From the NCBI RefSeq assembly GCF_024586915.1, contig NZ_JANBVS010000016.1:62001-126000 (forward strand): a stretch of 64,000 nucleotides of DNA, given 5' to 3'. A program made the position numbers and the translations under genes. How positions within the stretch are numbered: position 1 is the stretch's first letter; each line of letters begins with the position of its first letter. Source of the stretch: Bradyrhizobium sp. SRS-191 (GTDB lineage: Bacteria; Pseudomonadota; Alphaproteobacteria; Rhizobiales; Xanthobacteraceae). Positions 8,198 through 16,097 of the stretch are shown here, piece by piece. Under the pieces are notes generated by a model. It was not told where the DNA came from. It searched no databases and saw nothing but the letters and a program-made list of their open reading frames with translations.

Positions 8198-9889
8198 ATG
8201 TTTGCCAGCATGTCCATCCGCACCAAGATCATGTCCGTCGTCGCGCTGCTTCTTCTCGTCCTCACCGGCATGGGCTTGCTCGCCATCTCCAGCATGCGCG
8301 CGATGAACGCCAACACGGTCGACATCACCAGCAACTGGCTGCCGAGCGTGCGGGTTCTGGGCGATCTTCGGGCCAATACGATTACCTATCGCAACGTGGT
8401 TCGCGAGCACATGCTGGCGGAAACGCTCGAAGAGAAGCAGACGCAGGAGAAGACGGCCGCAACGGTGTTCGACAACCTGAACAAGGTGGCCAAGACCTAT
8501 GAGGCGATGATTTCTCTGCCGGAAGAGCGGGCCATCTATCAGCAATGGAGGGCCGTGTGGGATCGATACATCGACGGTGCTCAGAAGGTGATGGAGCTGT
8601 CGCGCAAGGCGGTCGGCCAGTTGCCGCATGAGGCCCACGTGCTGAACCAGGGCACCGTCAACAAGATCGGCCTGGAGGCGGATGAGGTGCTGAGGAAGAG
8701 CATCGATTTCAACAATGGCGGCGCCGACAAAGCCTCGGCTGATGCGGCCTCGACCTATTCGACCTCGTTCGCGATGCTCGGCGGCATCAATATCGTCATG
8801 CTGCTGCTCGGCACGCTGGTCAGCTTCCTGATGGTGCGAAGCATCTCGGCAGGCATCGCCTCGATCGTGACGCCGATGCAGGCGCTGGGCGAAGGGGATT
8901 TGTCGGCAGACATCCCGCATCGCGGCGCGAAGACCGAGATGGGCGTGATGGCCGACGCGCTGCAGATCTTCAAGGACGCCTTGATCGCCAAGAAAGCAGC
9001 GGATGAAGCCGCCGCAAAGGACGCCGAGGCGAAGATCGAGCGCGGCCGCAGGGTCGACGCGGTGACACGTCAGTTCGAGGCCGTCGTCGGCGACATCGTC
9101 AACACGGTGTTCTCGGCATCGCGGCAGCTCGAAGCGTCGGCCGATACATTGACGTCGACGGCCGATCGCTCGCAGCGGCTGGCGACCACGGTTGCCTCCG
9201 CCTCCGAGGAGGCGTCGACCAACGTCCAGTCGGTCGCTTCCGCAACGGAGGAACTGTCCTCGTCGGTGACCGAAATCAGTCGGCAGGTGCAGGAGTCGGC
9301 GCGGATGGCCAGCGAGGCGGTGACGCAGGCACGCACCACCAATGATCAGGTCGGCGAATTGTCGAAGGCGGCCGCTCGCATCGGCGACGTGGTCGAGCTG
9401 ATCAATACCATCGCCGGGCAGACCAACCTGCTGGCACTCAACGCCACCATCGAGGCGGCGCGCGCCGGCGAGGCCGGCAAGGGCTTTGCCGTCGTCGCCA
9501 CAGAGGTCAAGGCCCTAGCCGAGCAGACGTCGAAGGCCACCGGCGAGATCGGGCAGCAGATCTCCGGCATCCAGGCTGCGACGCAGGAATCGGTCAACGC
9601 GATCCGGACGATTTCGGGCACGATCGAACGGCTGTCGGAGATCGCGTCCGCCATTGCGGCTGCGGTGGAGGAGCAGGGCGCGGCGACGCAGGAGATCTCG
9701 CGCAATGTCCAGCAGGCCGCGCACGGCACCCAGGAGGTCTCCGCCAACATCGCCGACGTGCAGCGTGGCGCGAGCGAGACCGGCTCGGCCTCCTCGCAGG
9801 TTCTGTCCGCCGCGAAGTCGCTGTCGAGTGACAGCAATCGGCTGAAGATCGAAGTCAGCCGCTTCCTGGAGACCGTCCGCGCGGCGTAG
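8198..9889 (+). CDS. Methyl-accepting chemotaxis protein, 4HB-type sensor (receptor 4)
   Basis: Chemoreceptor of 563 residues. The ATG at 8198 is 7 bases after AAGGGG; the adjacent TTG at 8195 is less likely. TM1 is about 9-28 and TM2 about 191-212. The sensor between them, about 160 residues, has the pattern of a four-helix bundle (4HB_MCP), including an early SNWLPSVRVLGDLRANT segment common in such sensors. HAMP (about 213-265) leads to the conserved signalling domain, ending in FLETVRAA. It is flanked by separate promoter-like elements and was probably transcribed alone. The ligand is unknown. Confidence 0.92.
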   Translation: MFASMSIRTKIMSVVALLLLVLTGMGLLAISSMRAMNANTVDITSNWLPSVRVLGDLRANTITYRNVVREHMLAETLEEKQTQEKTAATVFDNLNKVAKTYEAMISLPEERAIYQQWRAVWDRYIDGAQKVMELSRKAVGQLPHEAHVLNQGTVNKIGLEADEVLRKSIDFNNGGADKASADAASTYSTSFAMLGGINIVMLLLGTLVSFLMVRSISAGIASIVTPMQALGEGDLSADIPHRGAKTEMGVMADALQIFKDALIAKKAADEAAAKDAEAKIERGRRVDAVTRQFEAVVGDIVNTVFSASRQLEASADTLTSTADRSQRLATTVASASEEASTNVQSVASATEELSSSVTEISRQVQESARMASEAVTQARTTNDQVGELSKAAARIGDVVELINTIAGQTNLLALNATIEAARAGEAGKGFAVVATEVKALAEQTSKATGEIGQQISGIQAATQESVNAIRTISGTIERLSEIASAIAAAVEEQGAATQEISRNVQQAAHGTQEVSANIADVQRGASETGSASSQVLSAAKSLSSDSNRLKIEVSRFLETVRAA

Positions 9890-9946
9890 CCAAAGCAAAT
9901 CAGTCGTCTGAGTTCAGGACGTGCCGTCTGACCGTCGGCGCGCCCT

Positions 9947-10024
9947 CCGTATTTGTCCGGCCCGGAGTTCCACCAGGAGACAAATTAACACAAACTCGGT
10001 TCCAACTTAACAAACTCGGCTTAA
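9947..10024 (+). promoter_or_regulatory. Receptor 5 upstream region: dyad and CAAACTCGG repeats
   Basis: CCGTA (9947-9951) N4 TCCGG (9956-9960) matches the copy upstream of receptor 1, including the following CCCGG, but lacks TTAA at the usual offset. Downstream are TTAA at 9985, 10007 and 10021, and two exact CAAACTCGG repeats (9991-9999, 10011-10019), 20 bases apart. Confidence 0.4.
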
Positions 10025-10113
10025 TTCGGCGCCGCCCCCTCAGAATGAGCGTCATTTTCGCGGAGGCTGTAATGGCCTCAGGTAGTTATGAATTGCATCC
10101 GACGAGGCCAACA

Positions 10114-11820
10114 ATGTCCTTCCTGTCCCGCTTCCGTATCTTGACGAAGATTCTTGCGATCGTCCTCCTGCTCAGCGCCATGATGGGCGTCCTGAGCTAC
10201 ATGGCGACCGGAGCCATGCGTGATCTCAACGACAACGCCGAGCGCATGGCGCGTGCGGCGCGGCGCTCGATGCTGGCAGCGCGTGCCAATACCAACGTGA
10301 TGTCGATCGTCGGCGCCGAGTATCGCAGCGCTCTCGATCCCCGCGACGACAACCGCAATGCGACCCACCACATCATCGACGAGCAGATGAAGGGCTTCAA
10401 GGAACGGCTGGACGAAGTCGCCAAGACCAGCGACCAGGAAGCCCAGGCGATGCTCGCCGGTGTTCGCGACGCGTTCGCCGCGTATCAGGGCAGCATCGCC
10501 AAGACCATGGCCGTTGTCGAGGCGGCATCCTCCAGCCAGATCAGCGACTCCGCTCAGAAATTGCTCGAGGCCGTCAAGGCCAGCGATGCCGTCGCCGAGA
10601 CGCTCCGGACCAGGATGCGAGCGGTGGCCGAACGGATGGATCATCGGGTCGAGGAATTGGCCAAGTCGACGGCCGAAGAGTATGTCGAGACATCGCGCGA
10701 AATGATGATCATCTCCGGCATCAGCATCATTGCCGGCCTGCTGATGGGCGGGCTGATCGGTCAGTTCGGCATTGCCAAGCCGATGCGGGCGCTGGTGGCG
10801 GTGCTGCAGCGGATGGCGAGAGGCGAGGACGTCGTGATCTCGGGCGAGGGACGCGGCGACGAGATCGGCGAGACCGCGCAGGCCGTCAACGCGATCAAGA
10901 TCATGCTGGCCGAGAAGGCGCAGCAGGAGGCCGAGGCCAAGGTCGCGATGGACAAGCTGATGGCCGAGAAACGCCGCGCCGAGATGCACCAGATGGCCAA
11001 CGGCTTCGAGCAGGCGGTCGGGCAGATCGTCGGCACGGTGTCGCATGCCTCGACTGAGCTGGAAGCGTCGGCGGCGTCGCTGAGCTCGACCGCGGCGCGC
11101 TCGCAGACCCTGGCGACCACGGTCGCGGCCGCTTCCGAAGAAGCCTCGACCAACGTGCAGTCAGTTGCTTCGGCGACGGAGGAGATGGCCTCTTCCGTCA
11201 ACGAGATCAGCCGGCAGGTCCAGGAATCCGCCCGCATGGCCAGCGACGCGGTCCAGCAGGCCCGACGCACCAATGATCGCGTCGGTGAATTGTCGCAGGC
11301 TGCGAGCCGCATCGGCGATGTCGTCGAGCTGATCAATGCGATCGCCGGCCAGACCAACCTGCTGGCGCTGAACGCGACCATCGAGGCGGCCCGTGCCGGC
11401 GAAGCCGGACGAGGCTTTGCGGTCGTCGCCTCCGAGGTCAAGGCCTTGGCCGAGCAGACCGCGAAAGCCACCGGCGAGATCGGTCAGCAGGTCGGCAGCA
11501 TCCAGGCGGCGACGCAGGAGTCGGTCGGCGCTATCCGAGAAATCTCGGGCACCATTGAGCGGCTGTCGGAGATCTCGTCGGCCATTGCGGCTGCGGTGGA
11601 AGAGCAGGGCGCCGCGACGCAGGAGATCTCGCGCAACATCCAGCAGGCCTCGATCGGCACCCAGCAGGTGTCCGCCAACATTGTCGAGGTGCAGCGCGGC
11701 GCCAATGAGACCGGCTCGGCCTCGTCGCAGGTGCTGTCGGCGGCGCAGATGCTGTCGGGCGACAGCAACCGCCTCAAGCTCGAGGTCGGTCGTTTCCTCG
11801 ACACCGTGCGCGCCGCCTAG
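10114..11820 (+). CDS. Methyl-accepting chemotaxis protein, helical sensor (receptor 5)
   Basis: Chemoreceptor of 568 residues from the ATG at 10114. Upstream in-frame starts would add up to 23 residues that do not look like a membrane N-terminus. TM1 is about 10-29 and TM2 about 198-219. The periplasmic part is about 170 residues, highly charged and helical, and resembles a four-helix bundle without a clear family. HAMP carries GRGDEIGETAQAVNAIK. The signalling domain ends in FLDTVRAA. It shares with receptor 7 a TM2/HAMP boundary (FGIA-PM-AL) and an AEKA-QEAEAKVA linker, so those two form a sub-pair in the array. Confidence 0.92.
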   Translation: MSFLSRFRILTKILAIVLLLSAMMGVLSYMATGAMRDLNDNAERMARAARRSMLAARANTNVMSIVGAEYRSALDPRDDNRNATHHIIDEQMKGFKERLDEVAKTSDQEAQAMLAGVRDAFAAYQGSIAKTMAVVEAASSSQISDSAQKLLEAVKASDAVAETLRTRMRAVAERMDHRVEELAKSTAEEYVETSREMMIISGISIIAGLLMGGLIGQFGIAKPMRALVAVLQRMARGEDVVISGEGRGDEIGETAQAVNAIKIMLAEKAQQEAEAKVAMDKLMAEKRRAEMHQMANGFEQAVGQIVGTVSHASTELEASAASLSSTAARSQTLATTVAAASEEASTNVQSVASATEEMASSVNEISRQVQESARMASDAVQQARRTNDRVGELSQAASRIGDVVELINAIAGQTNLLALNATIEAARAGEAGRGFAVVASEVKALAEQTAKATGEIGQQVGSIQAATQESVGAIREISGTIERLSEISSAIAAAVEEQGAATQEISRNIQQASIGTQQVSANIVEVQRGANETGSASSQVLSAAQMLSGDSNRLKLEVGRFLDTVRAA

Positions 11821-11838
11821 CAGCGTCGCCGGCATCAC

Positions 11839-11872
11839 GATGACACGCGCGGTCGGCGCCGCGCGTGTCATC
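11839..11872 (+). terminator. Hairpin after receptor 5
   Basis: Perfect 14-bp inverted repeat GATGACACGCGCGG / CCGCGCGTGTCATC with a 6-base loop, 18 bases after the stop. There is no T-run, so it may be an attenuating or mRNA-protecting hairpin. Confidence 0.6.
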
Positions 11873-11889
11873 CATTCCCGTCCGTCCGG

Positions 11890-11917
11890 CCGGAGTCCTA
11901 CGGTACGGAAAATTAAG
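11890..11917 (+). promoter_or_regulatory. Conserved chemoreceptor upstream element, copy 5
   Basis: CCGGA (11890-11894) N4 TACGG (11899-11903), then TTAAG at 11913-11917 with offset 23. It lies 298 bases from the chosen receptor 6 start, further than the other copies. Confidence 0.5.
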
Positions 11918-12210
11918 ATGTCTTTCGTTTGCACCGCGAGATGTTCGATTCGACCGGCTCGAGCAGAGGCTCGCGCTTGCACGCCAAGCTGATGACATCA
12001 CTCGGCAATCGGGCAGCGCGGATATTGCCGGGCTCGCCCGAGGGCCAGTCGTCCCGCACGGGCCGCAGCAGCGGCGCGGCGCGCTTACGTGGAACTACTG
12101 GTCGAAAAGTTAATCTAGGTTTCAATTTGTTCTGACGAATTGAAGCGAAGTTCTGTCCAACTCGCCTCCTGCGTGCTGCAGGAGGTTCAGCCCCGAAGAG
12201 AAAGAACAAG
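11918..12210. other. Long leader region before receptor 6
   Basis: No gene supported. It holds GTTAATCTAGGTTTCAA near 12110, similar to the TTAA/GGTTYCA sequences in other receptor leaders, and an AGAAAGAA purine run just before the ATG. Short open frames here have no family features and no ribosome site. Confidence 0.35.
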
Positions 12211-13902
12211 ATGCTCTCCGTCCTGATGAACATGAAGACGTCGCGCAAGCTCGCGGCCGGCTTCCTGATGACGATCATTGTGTCCGTGGTCGCCAGCTTG
12301 ATCACGTGGCAGAACCTCTCGACGCTGGCGCAGAACAACGGCTGGACCGTCCACACCTATCAGGTGATTGATCAGACCAAGGCGCTGGTCTCCGCGATGG
12401 TCGACGCCGAAACCGGCGTGCGTGGCTTCCTGGTCGGCGGCACCGACAACTTCCTCGAGCCCTATAAGAATTCCGACGTCGCCTTCAAGAAGGCGCTGAC
12501 CGAGGTGAAGCAACTGACCTCGGACAACCCGACCCAGCAGCGCCGTTTCGACGAGATCGCGAAGGCCGCCGCGGGCTGGCGCCAGGACGTCGCCGAAAAA
12601 GAGATCGCGCTGATGCGCAATCCGCAGACGGTGCAGGAGGCGCGCAACCTCGAAGCTTCCGGTGCGGGCAAGAAGTACATGGACGGCCTGCGCGCCCTGG
12701 TGAAGGAGGCCATCGACATGGAAGCCTCGCTGCTTCAGACGCGCGCGGATGCCGCCGAAGCCGCGCTGGCCTCATCGAAGACGGCGATCATGACCGGCGG
12801 CGTTCTGATGGCCCTGATCGCAGTGGTCTCGCTTCTCGTGCTGAATTCCGCCGTCACCCGCGGCATCACCAGCATGACCGCCGCGATGGGCCGCCTCGCC
12901 AACAATGATCTCAGCGTCACCATCCCCTATGCCGATCGCCGCGACGAAGTCGGCGACATGGCCAAGGCCGTGCAGATCTTCAAGGACAACGCCATCCGCG
13001 TCCAGGCGCTTGAAGCCGAGCAGAAGGAGACCGAGCGTCGCCAGGCGGAGAACCGCCGCCGCGACATGATGGATCTCGCCGGCCGCTTCGAGCAGACCGT
13101 CGGCGACATCGTCAATGCCGTGTCGACGGCCTCGGGCCGGCTGGAAGGCTCCGCCAACACGCTGCGCCGCTCCGCCGAGCGGGCGCAGGAGCTGACGACC
13201 ACCGTGACCTCCGCCTCGGAGCTCGCCTCGAGCAACGTGCAGTCGGTCGCTTCCGCCACCGAGGAGCTGTCCTCGTCGGTCACCGAGATCAGCCGGCAGG
13301 TGCAGGAATCGGCCCGCATGGCGAGCGAGGCGGTCAACCAGGCGCGGCGGACCAACGACCAGGTGAGCGAGCTGTCGAAGGCGGCCGCGCGGATCGGCGA
13401 CGTCGTCGAGCTGATCAACACCATTGCCGGCCAGACCAACCTGCTGGCGCTCAACGCCACCATCGAGGCGGCGCGCGCCGGTGAAGCCGGCCGCGGCTTC
13501 GCGGTCGTCGCCACCGAGGTCAAGGCCTTGGCCGAGCAGACCTCCAAGGCGACCGGCGAGATCGGCCAGCAGATCTCCGGCATCCAGAGCGCGACGCAGG
13601 AATCGGTCGGCGCCATCAAGGAGATTTCCGGCACGATCGAGCGCCTCTCCGAGATCGCCTCGACCATCGCCGCCGCCGTCGAAGAGCAGGGCGCCGCGAC
13701 CCAGGAGATCTCGCGCAACGTCCAGCACGCCTCGCAGGGCACCAAGGACGTGTCGACCAACATCATCGAGGTGCAGCGTGGCGCCAGCGAAACCGGCTCG
13801 GCTTCCTCGGAGGTGTTGACCGCCGCGCAGGCGCTGTCGTCCGACAGCAATCGCCTCAAGGCCGAGGTCAGCCGCTTCCTGGACACCGTGCGCGCCGCGT
13901 AA
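12211..13902 (+). CDS. Methyl-accepting chemotaxis protein, CHASE3-like sensor (receptor 6)
   Basis: Chemoreceptor of 563 residues. TM1 is about 13-32. The sensor at about 40-170 carries the CHASE3 hallmark (DAETGVRGFLVGGTDNFLEPY at about residues 64-84, with E, G and RGFL conserved). TM2 is about 192-213, followed by HAMP and the shared signalling domain ending in FLDTVRAA. The ATG at 12211 follows an AGAAAGAA run; an ATG at 12226 is an alternative. CHASE3 is an extracytoplasmic module usually of unknown ligand. Confidence 0.92.
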   Translation: MLSVLMNMKTSRKLAAGFLMTIIVSVVASLITWQNLSTLAQNNGWTVHTYQVIDQTKALVSAMVDAETGVRGFLVGGTDNFLEPYKNSDVAFKKALTEVKQLTSDNPTQQRRFDEIAKAAAGWRQDVAEKEIALMRNPQTVQEARNLEASGAGKKYMDGLRALVKEAIDMEASLLQTRADAAEAALASSKTAIMTGGVLMALIAVVSLLVLNSAVTRGITSMTAAMGRLANNDLSVTIPYADRRDEVGDMAKAVQIFKDNAIRVQALEAEQKETERRQAENRRRDMMDLAGRFEQTVGDIVNAVSTASGRLEGSANTLRRSAERAQELTTTVTSASELASSNVQSVASATEELSSSVTEISRQVQESARMASEAVNQARRTNDQVSELSKAAARIGDVVELINTIAGQTNLLALNATIEAARAGEAGRGFAVVATEVKALAEQTSKATGEIGQQISGIQSATQESVGAIKEISGTIERLSEIASTIAAAVEEQGAATQEISRNVQHASQGTKDVSTNIIEVQRGASETGSASSEVLTAAQALSSDSNRLKAEVSRFLDTVRAA

Positions 13903-13928
13903 GCTCACTCAACTGCCGCAAGACATCA

Positions 13929-13962
13929 GGGCGTGGCCGCAAGGCCGCGCCCTTTTGCTTTG
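13929..13962 (+). terminator. Rho-independent terminator after receptor 6
   Basis: Stem GGGCGTGGCC / GGCCGCGCCC (one G-T pair), loop GCAA, then TTTTGCTTT. It lies 27 bases after the stop. Confidence 0.87.
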
Positions 13963-14047
13963 TCTGCGTGCGTTCTGCCGGCGTGGTGTCCGCGAACCAT
14001 GCGCGCGGTGCAGGGCCCCGTGAAATCCCGCGCAAGGCGGCTGATCT

Positions 14048-14061
14048 TTAACTTACGTTAA
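14048..14061 (+). promoter_or_regulatory. TTAA-N6-TTAA pair before receptor 7
   Basis: TTAA at 14048-14051 and 14058-14061, spaced six bases, as in two pairs before receptor 2. This is the only receptor leader in which I could not find the CCGTA-N4 dyad. Confidence 0.35.
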
Positions 14062-14124
14062 TTCCAAATCGGCGAGTGTCGACGTTGTTACAACCTTTTG
14101 TTCAGGAATACGGAACTCATTGTC

Positions 14125-15819
14125 GTGCTCAGCAATCTTCGCATGGTTTTCAAGGTCGGCCTCATCGCTCTCTTGATGGGGGCGGCAATGATCGGTCTCG
14201 CCAGCTACATGTCGCTCCAGATGTCGGGGGTCGATCGCGCCTATACCGACGTCGTCAAGCGGATCGACAGCACCACGGTGCTGCTGGCGCGGACGGGCCG
14301 CCGGGCTGAGACCTACCGTGCGTCGGCCTTCGAGCTGGTCGCCGAGGCAACAGAGGCGGGCAACGCCCGTTTGCTCAAGGCTGTGGAAGATGCAGCCGCG
14401 CAGGTGAGAAGCGGGCTGGACAAGGTTCGCGCCGACCTGCCTGAGAAGGCTGAGCAGACCGGCAAGACCATCGAGCTGGTCAATCGCGCCTTCGCGAGCT
14501 GCGAGCCGGGCATTCAGGTTGCGAGCAGGGCGACCACGGCGGAGCAGAGCGCCAAGGCTGCGGAGAAACTGCGCGCCGAGTGCAGCCCGGTTCTCAACAC
14601 GGCCATCACCGCCTTGTTGAAAGCCGTCAGCGACGTCGTGGCGTTCTCGGAGGCCAAGGCCGCCGAACAGCACGATGCGGTCGCCACCGATACGCGCGCC
14701 ACGCTCATTTTGGCCGTCATCGCCACCATCATTGCCATCGGTGCGGCCCTGGCCGTCGGAGTCTTCGGCATCGCCCGGCCGATGCAGGCTCTTGCGGCGG
14801 TGCTGCAGCAGATGGCGCGCGGCGAATCCCCGGCGATGGTCGGGCTCGACCGCAAGGACGAGATCGGCGACACCGCGCGCGCAGTCGAGGGCGTCGGCAA
14901 CATGCTCGCCGAGAAGGCGCGGCAGGAGGCCGAGGCCAAGGTGGCGCAGGATCAGATCGCCGCGCAGCAGCGGCGTGCCGAAATGCAGCAGCTGGCCGAC
15001 AGCTTCGAGACCGTGGTCGGCCAGATCATCGAGACGGTGACCTCGGCATCCACCGAGCTGGAGGCGTCCGCGACGTCGTTGTCGTCGAGCGCGGATCGCT
15101 CCAGACATCTGGCCACCACCGTCGCGTCGGCGTCGGAGGAGGCATCGACCAACGTCCAGTCCGTGGCATCCGCGACGGAGCAGCTGTCGTCGTCCGTCAC
15201 CGAGATCAGCCGCCAGGTGCAGCAGTCGGCGCGGATCGCGGGCGATGCCGTCGACCAGGCGCGCTCGACCACCGATCGCGTCGGCGAGCTGTCGAAGGCC
15301 GCGACCCGCATCGGCGACGTCGTCGAGCTGATCAACACCATCGCCGGCCAGACCAACCTGCTGGCGCTCAACGCCACGATCGAGGCAGCGCGCGCCGGCG
15401 AGGCCGGCCGCGGCTTCGCCGTGGTGGCCTCCGAGGTCAAGGCGCTGGCCGAGCAGACGGCGAAGGCCACCGGCGAGATCGGCCAGCAGATCGGCAGCAT
15501 CCAGGCGGCTACGCAGGATTCGGTCGGCGCTATCAGAGAGATCTCGGTCACGATCGAGAAGCTGTCGGAGATTTCCTCGACCATTGCGGCCGCTGTCGAG
15601 GAGCAGGGCGCCGCGACCCAGGAGATCGCCCGCAACGTGCAGCAGGCGGCGGCGGGCACAGGCGAGGTGTCCTCCAACGTCGCGCATGTGCAGCGCGGCG
15701 CGACCGAGACCGGCAGCGCCTCGTCACAGGTGCTTTCGGCTGCGAAATCGCTTTCGGCCAACAGCACGCGCCTCAAGGCGGAGGTCTCGCGTTTCCTGCA
15801 GACGGTGCGCGCCGCCTGA
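14125..15819 (+). CDS. Methyl-accepting chemotaxis protein, helical sensor (receptor 7)
   Basis: Chemoreceptor of about 564 residues. The start is uncertain. A GTG at 14125 gives an N-terminus MLSNLRMVFKVGLIALL typical of such receptors; TTG 14098 and ATG 14143 are alternatives. TM1 is about 10-29 and TM2 about 192-214. The sensor between them is helical and holds two cysteines (in ASCEPG and RAECSP), unusual in this array. HAMP and the signalling domain follow, ending in FLQTVRAA. The linker AEKARQEAEAKVAQ resembles receptor 5. The two periplasmic cysteines could form a disulfide or bind a ligand; that is speculation. Confidence 0.9.
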   Translation: MLSNLRMVFKVGLIALLMGAAMIGLASYMSLQMSGVDRAYTDVVKRIDSTTVLLARTGRRAETYRASAFELVAEATEAGNARLLKAVEDAAAQVRSGLDKVRADLPEKAEQTGKTIELVNRAFASCEPGIQVASRATTAEQSAKAAEKLRAECSPVLNTAITALLKAVSDVVAFSEAKAAEQHDAVATDTRATLILAVIATIIAIGAALAVGVFGIARPMQALAAVLQQMARGESPAMVGLDRKDEIGDTARAVEGVGNMLAEKARQEAEAKVAQDQIAAQQRRAEMQQLADSFETVVGQIIETVTSASTELEASATSLSSSADRSRHLATTVASASEEASTNVQSVASATEQLSSSVTEISRQVQQSARIAGDAVDQARSTTDRVGELSKAATRIGDVVELINTIAGQTNLLALNATIEAARAGEAGRGFAVVASEVKALAEQTAKATGEIGQQIGSIQAATQDSVGAIREISVTIEKLSEISSTIAAAVEEQGAATQEIARNVQQAAAGTGEVSSNVAHVQRGATETGSASSQVLSAAKSLSANSTRLKAEVSRFLQTVRAA

Positions 15820-15857
15820 TCAAGGCGGCAACCGCAGCGATCGACGATCTGGAGCGG

Positions 15858-15886
15858 ACGGCGGCAAACATGATTTGCCGCCGTTT
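15858..15886 (+). terminator. Hairpin after receptor 7
   Basis: 11-bp perfect stem ACGGCGGCAAA / TTTGCCGCCGT with loop CATGA and a short TT tail, 39 bases after the stop. The T-run is weak. Confidence 0.55.
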
Positions 15887-15962
15887 GGCCTGGGGGCCGG
15901 GATCGAGCCGGGCGCCGCCGTGCTGAGACCGAGTTGCAACCTGGAAGCGGTGGCAGTGCTGA

Positions 15963-15989
15963 CCGTATTTTCGCGGTTGCTGCATTTTA
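15963..15989 (+). promoter_or_regulatory. Conserved chemoreceptor upstream element, copy 6 (degenerate)
   Basis: CCGTA (15963-15967) N4 CGCGG (15972-15976), then TTTTA at 15985 in place of TTAA (offset 22). It lies about 110 bases before the receptor 8 start, as in copies 1 and 3. Confidence 0.4.
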
Positions 15990-16097
15990 GCATGGGTTAA
16001 TCGACGGCTGCGATACTCCGGAGATCGCGACCCAAAAAATTAGCCATGCCACCGTCGGCATGGCCTCAGCCCATCCTTGCAGATCGGAAGCCGCGCC

